Source: Tipula vernalis (lineage: Eukaryota; Arthropoda; Insecta; Diptera; Tipulidae). From it: DNA of 64,000 bases. Position 1 is the first letter of the stretch. Each line of letters starts with the position of its first letter. The translations under genes and the position numbers were made by a program. The notes under the pieces are model-generated. The model had not been told where the DNA came from, did no database searches, and saw only the letters and a program-made list of their open reading frames with translations. The stretch spans positions 68,684,789 through 68,748,788 of the forward strand of contig OY282558.1 in assembly GCA_958295665.1 (NCBI GenBank). Reading direction: 5' to 3'. Below, in pieces: positions 13,940 through 24,810 of the stretch.

Positions 13940-15525
13940 TTTCCAGGGGGAAAGGAAACTGAAACTGACATTTTCAGGAAACTGAAAAGAGGATCAGAAT
14001 ATTTGAAAATTAGAAGCTAAAAGATCAGAAAGTCTGAAGGGCAGTAGATCGAAACGCCAGAAGAAAAAATCGGGAAATCAGAAGGTCTGAAAACAATTTA
14101 TATTCTTCCACTTTGTAACATTTAAACATTAAATTAAAATTGACCTACAACAACCTTGTTTTTTAAATACATAATATTTACAGTGGAAGAAAACGGAAGT
14201 TTGAAAGTCTTCGCGTACTTGAACAATCTTTGTAAACTTATTTAACTACTGTTGCGTGAAGTTCAACACATGAAACTAATCTAGTTTGATCATCTAATTA
14301 AAACAAAAACAAAAAATGTAATGCTAATTAATAAGAAAACCACTTTCAAGTTTCGAACAAAACAAAACACAAAAAATCAAAGGAATACCATCATCATCGC
14401 CGCGCGGCTTCATTAGTTCATTACACTCAATAACACTTTTGTTTTTTTGTTTTTCTTAAGTGTGTATCTTAAATTATTTACGCAAGATTTCAATTTACAA
14501 CGAAATCAAAAAACATTTTGAAATAATTTCATGATCTCTCAATAATAATAAGAAGACGTGTAATTATTGATCGATTACATGTATCCATGTGTGTGTGCAC
14601 AATTTCCTTGTTTTGTGTGTACAATGTACTTAAAATAAGGTTGCCGTTCGTTCTGCGTAATGCTAACTTAGTTTCCATTTAGCTTAACCAAAAAAAAAAA
14701 AAAAAAAACAGAAAACGTTATACATATTTGTTGTAACCTTGAACTTTTGTAGATATGTAATTATAGAAATTTTTTTCTCATCATCTTCGTCGTTTTCTTC
14801 TTTTGCTTCTTGTTCGCTAGTATGCTGTAATCGCTAATTATATTACAATTTTGTATTTACTGTATTTTGTCTTAATATTGTTTTGTACACTTCAATAGAA
14901 AAGGAAAGTTGTATCTTGTGTAGCTTTGTGTATACCGTTGTGGTAATATAATTTTGATAATAAATCTTTACAGATGATGCATTACCTCATTGGAACGGTT
15001 AACAATAAGCGACTTATTGAGCGCGAGAAGACTGTGCACAAGGGACACAATTTGCACAAATATGAACTCTGCATAAAACATAATAAAATTCGATTATTTA
15101 TGAAACGTCGTTAATTCTTTAAATGAACGCTGCTTCTTCAATTCTTTTATAACAAACCACCGAAGTTGAAAATGAAAGTTTGGCTTTTGCTAATTATGGT
15201 AATGGGGTTTTTTTTTTTTTTTGTTGGAATAAAGGTCCTGCAATCGCGCATATTTAATATTGTGACATTGAGTAATACAAATTCGTGAAGTAACTAAAGG
15301 AAGGCACGTCATTCACATCGCCACCTAAATATCATACAGAACATAAAAATGTAAAAATAAAATAAATTAACATTAAATCACGTAATGCATTTAATTTTTA
15401 TTGCTTGTCGAATTGTATACACTTTGGAAGAATAAATCGCTTATTAGAAGAAGACAAACACGTATTATGGAAATTAATTTCCTAGTTCTTAAGACTTTTG
15501 ATCGACACTTGTATGGATTTCAATT
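13940..15525. other. AT-rich flank of the satellite, no gene recognised
   Basis: The satellite ends at 13939. A purine-rich stretch follows to about 14100, with GAAACTGAAA and AGATCAGAAAG-like words repeated. A 19-base A tract lies at 14690-14708. The interval has many T-rich runs and an AATAAA at 14959-14964, so it resembles untranslated or intergenic DNA. Apart from the weak candidate at 14974 nothing protein-like was seen. Confidence 0.6.
14974..15114 (+). other. Possible 46-codon ORF or terminal exon behind an acceptor-like site
   Basis: The sequence TCTTTACAG immediately precedes ATGATG, like a 3' splice site. An ORF of 46 codons follows and ends TAA at 15112-15114; the peptide is basic (KRLIEREKTVHKGHNLHKYE). 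The interval is less AT-rich than its surroundings. In another frame the same acceptor would give a short tail (DDALPHWNG, then stop), as in a last coding exon. No homologue is recognised and no upstream exon was found, so this may be chance. Confidence 0.15.
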
Positions 15526-17585
15526 AGTAGCGTAACTACAAATTTCGGCCCCCCCCGCCTTTCAAAGCTTTTTTAACCAAACCATTTTAATCAGAAATAT
15601 GATTTTACAAAAGGTAACAGAATTTTGGCTAAAATTTAGAACATTTGTTCTCAAAGTTAATCATCAATCATTAAAAGCTTTTAGTTTAAAGAGGTTTTCA
15701 CACCAAACCTTTTAACTCTAAAATTTGATATTATAAAGGAAGGTGGTATTTAGAATAAATTTAGAATATTTGTGTTCAATGAGCTTTAAGCTTGATAATC
15801 AAATTATACCTTTTTAGGTGTGAACGTAACATTTGTAATTTTTTTCATAATTTCTGGTTTTTGTTAAAATGTTTTAAGAGCTTTCAATTAGAAAAGCGTT
15901 CTGAATAAAACCATTTTACTAGCGAAAAGCGAGAAATTTGACTTTACAAGGAGTAATGGAATTTAGGGACAATTTCGTATATTTGTTCTCAATGCAAATT
16001 ATCAAGAGCTTTTAGTCAAACCAAACTATTTTACTAGGAAAGTTGGTATTATAATGGGCGACGAAATTTTGGAATAAATTTAGAATACTTGTTAACAATG
16101 AGCTTTAGGCTAAATAATTAAATTATACTACATATGTATTTGGGCTTAAACTTAACATTTCTGAGCCTTTTAATAATTTATGGTTTTTGTTACAATTGTT
16201 TTTGTACAAAAAATATGTATTTGAACAAACTTTTAAGAGCTTTTGGTTGAAAGAGCTTTCACTGATCGAATCTTTTTAAACAATTTTTCTTAAATTTCAT
16301 GATAAATTTGCAAAAAATGTCGAACCTTTAGTTTTAGGAGCTTTCAAGTATCGAAGCTTTTTAACCCAAATCATTTAATTTGTATTCTGAAATTTGATGT
16401 TTTAAAGGAAGGTGGGATTTTGGAATAAATTTAAAATATTTGGTTTCAATAAGCTTTAAGCTTGATAATTAATTCCTACCTATTGGGGTTTGAACTTAAC
16501 ATTTTTTAACTTTTTAATAATTTCAGGTTTTAATCAATTGTGTGATGAGCATAAATTATGTATTTGAAAAAATTGTCAAGAGCTTTAGTTTTCCCAACTT
16601 TCACTTATCGATGCTTTCTAAACAAACTATTTTACTTCGAAAATTAATATTGCAATGGATGACGGAAATTTGGGTAGGATTTAGAATATTTTTGTTCAAT
16701 ATAAACAATTAAGAGCTTTTAGTTTAAGAGCTTTTCAAATCAAACCATTTGACTTTCAAATTTGATATTAAAAAGGAAGGTGGTAGTTTGGGATTAATTT
16801 AGAGTATTTGTTTTCAATGAGCTTTAAGCTTGATAAGTTATTTATATTTTCTCGGTAATTTTTGTGCCTTTCCAAAATTCTGTCTTTCGTTAAAATGTTT
16901 TATGAGCAAAAATTAAGTATTTTAATTAAAAATTTATTTTAAGTCGCGTTTATGTATTTTTCTAGTTTCTTCTTGATTTTTATGAACATCACAATGATAC
17001 ATCGCAAGCTGCAAACACCAGCAGGTTACTATAATCTTCATTTTTCAAATCAAATTTAACTTGTTTCAAAAAAAATTTTACCTGTTGGCAAGTCAAATTC
17101 ATCGTAATCAAAGTTTATTTTTAAAAGGTTGAATTTGTTCGGCTAAAGGCTCAATTTGATTTGTGAAAGCTTGATTTTTGATAAATGGAAAAGTGGTAGA
17201 CTTGGATTTACTCAAAACGTATAATACAAGTAAACTCAGCAAACACACAAAAATCATTGTCGTTTGATGTCGAAAGCTTTTATTTTAAACGAGTTTAGTT
17301 AATTTTCTTCTAAATCTCAAGCCAACCGAGAAGAAATGATTGACCCTCCCTTAAGAAAATATTTAATAGCAACAGAAACCATTTCTTTTTTTTCTTAATA
17401 ATTAGATCACCGCCTATTCTTAAAAATGTCCAAGAAATGTACCGTTCTGCAAATTTGCACTATAACATTAATCTGAGCTCTAACCTAAAATGTGAAGTAA
17501 TAAAGGAAATCCCATGGGCCCCAACAACCGTGCGACCCTCCCCCCCCCCCCGCTGCGGGTGCTGCGGGTACCTAGTTACGCCACT
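15526..17585. mobile_element. Non-autonomous DNA transposon, 2060 bp, with direct-repeat flanks
   Basis: The left end reads AGTAGCGTAACTA and the reverse complement of the right end reads AGTGGCGTAACTA. Both continue into C-rich (left) or, read outward-in, G-rich tracts: 15548-15557 and 17540-17551. The element is flanked by a perfect 10-base direct repeat GATTTCAATT at 15516-15525 and 17586-17595, the expected footprint of insertion. The interior has no transposase. It holds degenerate internal repeats, each with a phrase like TTTAGAATATTTGTTCTCAAT followed by GAGCTTTAAGCTTGATAA, at about 15630, 15765, 15980, 16080, 16430, 16690 and 16800. The superfamily is not certain; the duplication length and AGTGGCGTAAC end are compatible with a hAT-like or related element. 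Confidence 0.75.
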
Positions 17586-17595
17586 GATTTCAATT

Positions 17596-18033
17596 CAAAT
17601 TATCTCCGTTGATGAAAATTTGGCAGGATAGATAAATCGGACGATTAAGGTTGGTTTTCCTTTCGGTTGATTGTTTACGAAGGTTTACGTCAAACTACAG
17701 CACTAGTTGGTGATTGATTCCATTGGAAGATTTTTTTTTTGATTCTTACTTCCAAATCCATCATTAATACTAACTTAAAATGAGATTACACAACACAAAA
17801 TAGAAAAGACAAGCTGCAAAAAGATTAATGGCTACTTTCCATGGTTGCCACTGTGACGCGCGGATTACATATTCCCCATCAAAAGGATGAGTAATTTGAA
17901 TGATGAGAACCAAACCTTGCCTGAATCTGGCCTAGCATGTCGAGTTAATTGGCTATTGGAGTATCATGGATTTCTCTCCCCGAGAGGCGTTTAGCCTATT
18001 TTTACAATCGATAATCATAAAATTCGAAAAGTA
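17596..18033. other. No feature recognised
   Basis: AT-rich sequence between two DNA elements. It has a run of T near 17730 and one less AT-rich patch at 17850-17990, but no frame or repeat that could be identified. Confidence 0.5.
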
Positions 18034-18548
18034 CAGTACCTTGCCATAATATTAGACCCAAGCAAAAATAATTGAATTTTCTAACTTCAGAGCACAATTG
18101 TGTTTTTATAGTTCTGGCAACATTAAACAAGATATTTTAATGTTTGCAACGCAGTAAAAAAAAAATTAATGTCATTATAGCCTCGAGAGCGAACAAAGGA
18201 TTACATAACCTAAAAATTTGTTAATTTTAAAGTAGTTTCTTTTGACTAATTACGGTAAGTATGCGTTGCAAATTTTGTTTCAGTGTGATAGTCTGTTCTT
18301 ATTTTATATTTTTTTGCAATTATACAATAAGAAAATTGAAAAAAATATGATCTTTTGAAATATTTTAGATGGGAAAAAATGGTGACCTCTCTTCTGAGAA
18401 AGTTGGTTTTATTTAGTTTGGTATTATGTTTAATAATTTATTAAACACCCAAAACAGTATAAAGCACTTAATTATTTACCGATATCATCTCTCTAGATAA
18501 AAAAGTCCCTTTTTTCTTCCATGGGTCTAATAATATGGCAAGGTACTG
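18034..18548. mobile_element. Tc1/mariner- or pogo-like MITE, 515 bp
   Basis: Terminal inverted repeats of 27 bases lie at 18034-18060 and 18522-18548 with one mismatch; both begin CAGTACCTTGCCAT. Each end abuts a TA dinucleotide (18032-18033 and 18549-18550), the target duplicated by Tc1/mariner elements. The interior is AT-rich and non-coding, so the element depends on a transposase elsewhere. The CAGT start resembles pogo-type ends. Confidence 0.85.
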
Positions 18549-18550
18549 TA

Positions 18551-19352
18551 GTTTTAAAACTGAACGAAAATGTATTCGAATGGTTCCTTGGGTCGCAAAA
18601 GTGTCTTTAAGGGCAACAGCTATATTAAGCAAAGTGTTACGCTTTTGGAAACGATATTGCAAAATTTTGCAGAGCACAAGTACATGACATTGTTGTGAGT
18701 ACCAGAAATTTTTGAATCAGATTCCAGTAACTCCGAAGACGATGAGGACGAAGAGGAATAAGTAGAAGAAAAACTGATATTGCTGGATGATTAAAAAATG
18801 TGGGCCATGAAACATCGTGTAACGTATGTGCTTAATTTATCAAATGTTACCTTAAAATTTTTTAATAAAAGTTACCATATTGACGCATTCGGTTGATTAT
18901 TTTCCTAAGATAGATTGCCTACATAAGACAGGTGCTGTTTTCCATTATAGATCAGACCCTGATCATCACAAAGAAAAACCGCCAATTAATTTAATTAATT
19001 GGACAACTGGTTGCTGTAATTTCTATACAAATTTGCCAGGATCAAGGCCCGTATTCTTGAAATTTACCGAAAAAAGTCGCCGGTGACTTTTGTATAAAGC
19101 AACATATATTGTTGAGTGGAATGACGAATTTTATTGGAAAGACACCGGTGACTATTTTCGGATGACCTGACCTTCATAATCATTCAAATTTATTAAAAGA
19201 ATGCAATAGCAGGTGCCTATTGAAATGCATCGAACTTGAAAGGACTGGAGTTTTTACGATGGTTTATTTTACGTACAGTGAAATATACGGCTCACATACC
19301 ATCAGCGGCAACGTGCACAATTTATGTCACACATAAAGTTGTATAGTTCGAT
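18551..19352. other. Unassigned, with an acidic-tail-like reading frame
   Basis: A short plus-strand frame at about 18715-18761 reads SDSSNSEDDEDEEE followed by a stop, like the acidic tail of pogo/Tigger-type transposases. It is preceded by sequence with LRATAILSKVLRFWKRY-like words in broken frames. This could be decayed transposase outside the MITE, but the evidence is thin. A 68-codon ORF at 18880-19086 was not recognised. Confidence 0.3.
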
Positions 19353-20171
19353 GGAGGACATCAATTAATGACGTTGACCTTGAGGTCTAGGGTTAATGTC
19401 ATTTAGAGGTCAAATACACTTTTTAAATAGGAACTCTTAATTTTGACTCCAGAAGTAGAAAAAGCGCCAAATTTTACGTTCGAATATGTATTTTCCATAA
19501 CCTCCCAAGTAGGGCATCCAATTTCTGTCCAAAATATGAATACCGGTATTTCGGTATTACTTGACGACAAAATCGGGATACTGGTATTAATACCGGTATA
19601 GTTTATAGAACACTTATAAAAAACATTGGACATTTAAAAACTAGTTTTGTTCAACTGTATTATAAAATTGTATCCGTATATGCGATCGAGTATGTCCAGA
19701 CGTGTACCTTCCTAAAATATTGTTAGCTACCAATATATGGAAAAAATCAGGACCGAAAACCAATACAAGGATAATTCTAATAGTGTTGTGATATACACAT
19801 TGTTTTCGTACCTCATGAGTCTGGCCAGACCCCCTGTATATTTTATTTGTAAGTTGATGGAATTTTTCACGTTTTTTATTTTTTATTGGTAATTTTCCAT
19901 TGAAACTGCCATTAGTATTCTATCAGCATTCTCTGAACACATAAACGTAAGTATCCAGACGCACACATGCGCATTTACACACATAAATATGTGTGCTCAT
20001 ACTATTGAGCGATACTTTTTCGACGTGCGCATGTGCAGATGCGTAGATTCACGTTTGCGTTATGTCTTTTAAACACATTCGCATTACATCAGTTGACTAG
20101 TAAACGTTGAAGGTTGAACTCATAACAAGTTAGTGGTAATAAAACATATTTTACTTGCAAAATTCCTATGA

Positions 20172-20760
20172 TTGTTCGCTTTTTTCAAAATGAGTGATGA
20201 AGTAGAATTTATTTATAATACGCAACAACGGATAAATGGTAATTTAGATTCCGCATTTTTTGAACGATTGTCAGCGGCTTTAGCCAGTATAGAGCGTGAA
20301 AGAGCTGCTGAAGAGTGCGAAGAAATCGATCCATTCGCTGACGAAAACGATGATAATGATTCAGATTATGTGCTAAATGAAGACGATGCTTCTGATATTG
20401 GAAACGAAATGGTCATCGAACCAAATAAAATATTTACCAGTGATGATGACGAAGAGGAAATGCAGTCCGAAACTCAACAGCAGAGTACTGCTGACGATTG
20501 TTTGTATGGTAAAGATGGCACAACATGGAATAAAAAGGAACCAAATGCTGCTATTCGTCTGCGTCAATACAATATTATACGTTGAGCTGGACCCAAGGAA
20601 CAAAATTCTATTCCAATTGAAGTATTCAAGAAATGTTTCACATAAAATATTGTGCTCATTATCATACCGAAACGAACCGTTATGAAAATGAATCAGTTCA
20701 AAAATGGAATATGGCTAATCCTGATAAAAAACAAAAAGGTTGGTCTTGTTGAGCTCATTG
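20172..20760 (+). pseudogene. piggyBac-like transposase, N-terminal part, broken
   Basis: The frame opens MFAFFKMSDEVEF; the second Met (20190) is the more likely start. Residues 1-60 precede a strongly acidic stretch (residues about 55-100, rich in D and E), as in the N-terminus of piggyBac family transposases. Then comes YGKDGTTWNKKEP (residues about 113-125), resembling the conserved DG-x-x-W block ahead of the transposase core. TGA at 20583 interrupts the frame, which continues in phase as AGPKEQNSIPIEVFKKCF to a second stop; shifted frames after it carry TNRYENESV-like residues typical of the next piggyBac segment. The catalytic aspartates are absent. It lies inside hAT-type ends, so it is either a piggyBac remnant caught inside a hAT element or a chimera. 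Certainty about the family is moderate. Confidence 0.6.
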
Positions 20761-20960
20761 TTTATTGCAACACCAACCTGTTATTGGAATCTTATCGATA
20801 AATATTTAGCTTCGCACGGTGGGGCTTAACTATCGACATCACGTTCTGCTATTGAGTATAAAGCTTTATCTGGAGCTAAGATTTAAGAAAGCCGCTGTAT
20901 AAGATGGACTATTATATTAACTATTTCGTTTTTAGTTAGTCGATTAAAGTTGTTTTGGGC

Positions 20961-21401
20961 TTAAAAGGATAGAAACCGCGGATTCGTGTAATTTGTAAAA
21001 CCGTTCCAGCATAAAAAGAAAGATGTTCTATCTGCAGAGCTATGAAAAATGGTCAGTCCGCCTAAATCCGCTTCGTTAGATTCATATGCAAATTCATCAT
21101 CACCACATTCTTCAGATTCAGAACAATTATCTGTAACAGGTTCTTTAACCATTGTTGTATATAAAACGTCGACAACAGCCAACTGGATCACATGTGCCAA
21201 ACAAAGTTGCTGATCGATGGCCAGCAAACGACAGACTTTGTTCATAACAAAACTCCCGCCGATAATAATACAAATTATGTCACGGTCAATTTTCAAATTG
21301 TGTTCGTAGCATCGTAGCATTCTGCTGGAAGAGATATATGAACGCGAGCTAAACCCAAATGTCCATCCAAATCTGTTTCGGGAATGGACATTGACATTCA
21401 A
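20961..21401 (-). pseudogene. hAT transposase fragment
   Basis: The 146-codon minus-strand frame contains DRDIICIIIGGSFVMNKVCR followed by LCLAHVIQLAVVDVLY. This matches the hAT core pattern in which a D-G-A-S-V-M-like segment is followed about 20 residues later by C-x2-H-x2-QLAV. A short acidic segment (SESEECGDDEF) follows, as in some ZBED-type hAT proteins. The expected aspartate and glycine of the first block are partly changed, and no zinc finger or C-terminal dimerisation domain was found. It sits within the 19510-22194 element on the strand opposite the piggyBac-like frame and may be what remains of that element's own transposase. Confidence 0.6.
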
Positions 21402-21734
21402 AAAATGCCGATTAATGGATCACTCATCAAATGCGTGGCTAAATCGAATCCCGTTTAGAAGAAGGTCTGTCAGTTTTTCACTACTTTTTGTCGAACCTTT
21501 GTTGTATATTTCATAACCATTTGATGAATGGTTTCGGCTGAGTGTGGAACATTAAAACACCTCGCTACTATCGATTTTCATAGTTCAAATGAGGTTATAA
21601 AAACTTTGAATCGAAATCCATCCATTCAGCTGATTTAATTTCTGTGCCACATGTTTTTGTATTAGGGACTCGCGCCATTAGCTAAGCTCTTGTCCAGAAT
21701 TACTTCTTCAACAATGTCAAACTACGGCTTTCAA

Positions 21735-21850
21735 AGTATAAGATTCGTATTTGATTTATACAAGAAACCAACGAATCTGATTCAATTTAAATAAAAATAC
21801 AATCTTCGAAGACTCGAATACGTTCGAATCGAATTGGCAAATAGCTCCCA
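21735..21850 (-). repeat. Partial copy of the 41285-41450 MITE
   Basis: The phrases ATAAGATTCGTATTTGATTT, AATCTGATTCAATTTAAATA and CGTTCGAATCGAATT occur in order, and again in the reverse complement of 41285-41450. The end near 21830-21850 keeps one terminal repeat; the other is not clear. The copy is nested in the hAT element. Confidence 0.65.
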
Positions 21851-22535
21851 GTTTTGTTTTTGGTAGAGTGAAGCATCAATCATATGAGCTATATGGTTAG
21901 ACTGTTCCAACACTCATAAAATAAAAATTAATTTTTCGTTACTTTCCCTGCAGGCGTTGTTTATAAATTTTCAGGAGTTTATAAAAAATTTCACTATATA
22001 CGATTCCTATAAAAATTCTTATTGTCATTATCAACAGGACTGCACTTCCAATGTATTAATTCAATAAATATTGGGCGAATAATAAATAAAATTGTAAATA
22101 TAAAATACCGGTATTAATCGCTCAATACCGGTACTGAAAAATGGTCTGGTATACCGGTATTTCGGTTTTCGGTATACCAGCATTGGATGCCCTACTCCCA
22201 AGGTCATCTGAAGGTAAAAAAAAAATTCTGTGTTCTACAATTTTATTGTTCGTATGCGCAATTTTAACCTTCCAAAGTCACCAGAAGATAGTTAAAAGGT
22301 AGTTTAACAAAAGTGCAAACTAAGAAGTGAAAATTCTTTTCCGTTGATATTAAGGTTGACTTTTCACCTTCAGATGACATTGAGAGATTATGGAAAGAAC
22401 ATTTTTGCACGTTAAATTTTGCGCTCTTTCTATTTTCAGAGTTAAAAATAAGGGTTCCTATTTAAAAAATAGACTTGACTTCTAAGTAACCTTGATCCTA
22501 TACCTAAAGATCAAGGTCATTAATCGATGTCTCCC

Positions 22536-23561
22536 TGCATTATGTAATTTACCATTTCTGACTTTTGTTTGCAATCTATCAATAATAACAGCATTTTTTT
22601 TGCCTTGATGTCTTAGACGAACCAGTCCACGAAAATTTCACCAACAATTCAGCATCAAATGCATTTTACTGCTGACACGAATACGAACAAGATGTCATTT
22701 CTATTGTTTATAAATAAATAGTTTGGTAAAAGTTAATTACTATAATTGGTTACTACTTTCCAATTAACTTTTAATTAACTTTTAAATTCTTAGAGTAGAT
22801 ATGCTGTAGAGGTAATATAAAATTTTGTTTGGGTTCAATATTTCGATCGTAGGGCGATGATGTGGTATCAGATTCGTGCTCGACGACTTTTGTAAAAACA
22901 TTAATTTTTGTGACAGACTTATCCATTTAAGGTCCATAAAAACTTTACTCATCACTTTCGATGTCTAAATATTAGTTCCAGTTGGAGTTCCGATATTTCA
23001 CTCCCGTTTGGAATACTTGATTCGTCTTCTGTCGATGCTTTATTAACCTTTTCATTGAAATTGCGGTTATGACTACTAAAAGTTACGACTTTTCTAACTG
23101 TTTTCTATAAACTCTAACTAACTCTAAAAAATAATACACAATTCGTAAAGAGGAATTTTTCTCCAAACGTAAATCCCAGCCAGGAATATTTATGGCCGAC
23201 ATATATATCGAAAAAGATGGCGTACGAAAATAACGAATTTTTAATTAATGTTTTTCTTAGGCAAGATAATCATATTTCGACAAAGTAAACATTTTTAAGT
23301 TACATCCAACATTGTGCTTTCTGGGCTATTGCATGTTTCAAGCTATAAGAGCAGTATTCCCTGACAAGATGCTATTTTCCATTATATTACAGTTTTTAAT
23401 GCTAGCAATTCAAATACAAATGATACTTGGGCTGTTTTGCCCATGCCCATGGAATAAGGAACTACTATTGTATAAGCGTTATGCAAAAGACGCAAAATTT
23501 GTTGTTTTATTTTGACTTTGTTATTTATCGGATCTGCAACGTGTTCCTTCTGGTGTTTTCT
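22536..23561. other. No feature recognised
   Basis: AT-rich DNA between the palindrome and a non-LTR fragment. Short ORFs at 23312-23561 show no protein family and run into the reverse transcriptase fragment in a different frame. Confidence 0.5.
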
Positions 23562-24260
23562 AGGGAACTATCCTTGGGCCGTTGTTATTATCGCTATTTA
23601 TCAATGATCTTTCGCAGGTTCAGAAATACTCGAAACATATTTTGTATGCCGATGATTGTCAAATTTTCCTTGGGGGCATTAAGGATAATATCGCTGAAAC
23701 CTTTAATAAAATTAAAAATGATTTATCCAACATATTAGACTGGTCTATATCTAATGGAGTCTTAGTGAATATTTCAAAGACGCAGGCAACCTTACATTGA
23801 CAATAAGATAATTCCCGATGATTCACGTAGGGTTCTCAGATTATCAATGTATATATGGATTAAAACTCCATAAGAACAATTGTCCTAACATCGTTAGAAT
23901 TTTGCTTGGTAAAACGTTGGTAATCATTCATGTGTTGTATTGTGAATTTCTATACACGAGCTGTGATTGTAATTCGAGGGAAATTTTTCAAGTTACTTTG
24001 AACAACATAGCTAGATACGTCAACAGATTGAGCAAATATGATCATATCTTTGAAAGGTTTAGAGAATTATTTCGTTGCATAATGACCCTATAAAATTATC
24101 AATAATCAAGTTCCTGTTTGAAATAGCAATATAATATTGCAAGTTAACCGTTCCAAAGTTTACAACAACTCTCCGTTATTTAGTTGGAATCAGGTTCCGG
24201 CCGAGATTAGAGTGTTAGAACTATTGCTAGGTTTAAAGTTTTATTGTTTGAATTTGTAAA
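23562..24260 (+). pseudogene. 5'-truncated non-LTR retrotransposon, reverse transcriptase C-terminal half
   Basis: Beginning at 23562 the plus strand reads GTILGPLLLSLFINDLSQV, the conserved QG-x-x-LGPLLF-x-x-FINDL block of Jockey/CR1-type reverse transcriptases. HILYADDCQIF follows; YADD is the catalytic motif. Next is a segment with DWSISNGVLVNISKTQ, where the family has W-x-x-x-N-x-L-x-LN-x-x-KT. After a frameshift, ARYVNRLSKYDHI (near 24000-24050) and SPLFSWNQVPAEIRVLE (near 24170-24215) match the C-terminal tail of these proteins. Endonuclease and fingers are missing, as expected of a 5'-truncated insertion, and several frame breaks show age. Confidence 0.8.
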
Positions 24261-24342
24261 GAATAAAATATAAAGGGCTGAACCCTAATGAGGTGCTCAG
24301 AAATGCGGTCTTGATTAATTCAATTCCCAAGTCAATCGCGAA

Positions 24343-24810
24343 ATGAATATCTGTAGTCAATCTTCAGCTCAACCTCCAACACAATATATACATCAACTTC
24401 CATCTAAATCGCAACATAATTCTAAACGTAATCACCAATTTAACCACCAACCAAACCCTCAAATCAATCACCAAATCAACTCCAAATCAACCCTTAACCT
24501 AATTCCAAATCAACTCTTAAATAATTTCCCAACCGAACAACTCATTTAACCCAAATGCAGGCTAACTAAATCCTAACTCAACTTCAACTAAACTTTGCTC
24601 GAACCAAATCAAGAGCAGAGGGTTGCTCAACTCATACCAACATACTAACATACCATCATACCATAATATCATCATACGATCGTACCATCATCATCATCAT
24701 ACCCCCATCACCATTACCATCACCATCACACAATCCTTATTTACAAACCTTCATACCATTATATCATCATAACATCATACCTTCAGACCATCGTCATCAA
24801 AAATCAACTC
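24343..24810 (+). repeat. G-poor simple sequence: CAACC-type words, then CAT/ATC repeats
   Basis: From 24343 to about 24600 the plus strand is almost free of G and is built from words like CAAATCAACTC and AACCAAATC. From about 24640 to 24800 it changes to CATACCATCATCATCATAC-type trinucleotide repeats. An apparent 68-codon ORF here is a by-product of the composition. Confidence 0.75.

Larger units (their letters stand above)
19510..22194. mobile_element. hAT-ended transposon, 2685 bp, with 8-bp target duplication
   Basis: The left end starts TAGGGCATCCAAT and the right end finishes with its reverse complement ATTGGATGCCCTA. The perfect 8-base duplication CTCCCAAG lies at 19502-19509 and 22195-22202. 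TAGGG-type ends and an 8-bp duplication are hallmarks of hAT transposons. Inside each end are several TACCGGTAT-rich words (19540-19610 and 22105-22180), probably subterminal transposase-binding repeats. The interior contains a piggyBac-like frame on the plus strand and a hAT-like fragment on the minus strand, both broken, so this copy cannot encode its own transposase. The TSD dates the insertion after the surrounding palindrome. Confidence 0.93.
19353..22535. repeat. Interrupted palindrome with 170-bp arms
   Basis: Left arm: 19353-19509 continued at 22203-22215. Right arm: 22366-22535. The two arms are imperfect reverse complements along their full 170 bases, for example TTTAAATAGGAAC at 19425 against GTTCCTATTTAAA at 22455, and GTCATCTGAAGGT at 22203 against ACCTTCAGATGAC at 22366. 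The loop is 22216-22365. The left arm becomes continuous only when the element at 19510-22194 and one copy of its 8-base duplication are taken out, so the palindrome is older than the insertion. Its undisturbed length was about 490 bp, like a fold-back or MITE element. Confidence 0.85.

Noticed and set aside
17437..17631. 64-codon ORF as a gene
   Set aside because: It runs through a poly-C tract and the end of the 15526-17585 element; proline- and cysteine-rich composition comes from that tract.
24343..24549. Asn/Gln/Pro-rich ORF as a low-complexity protein
   Set aside because: It follows directly from G-poor simple sequence, with no start context, splice sites or conserved partner.
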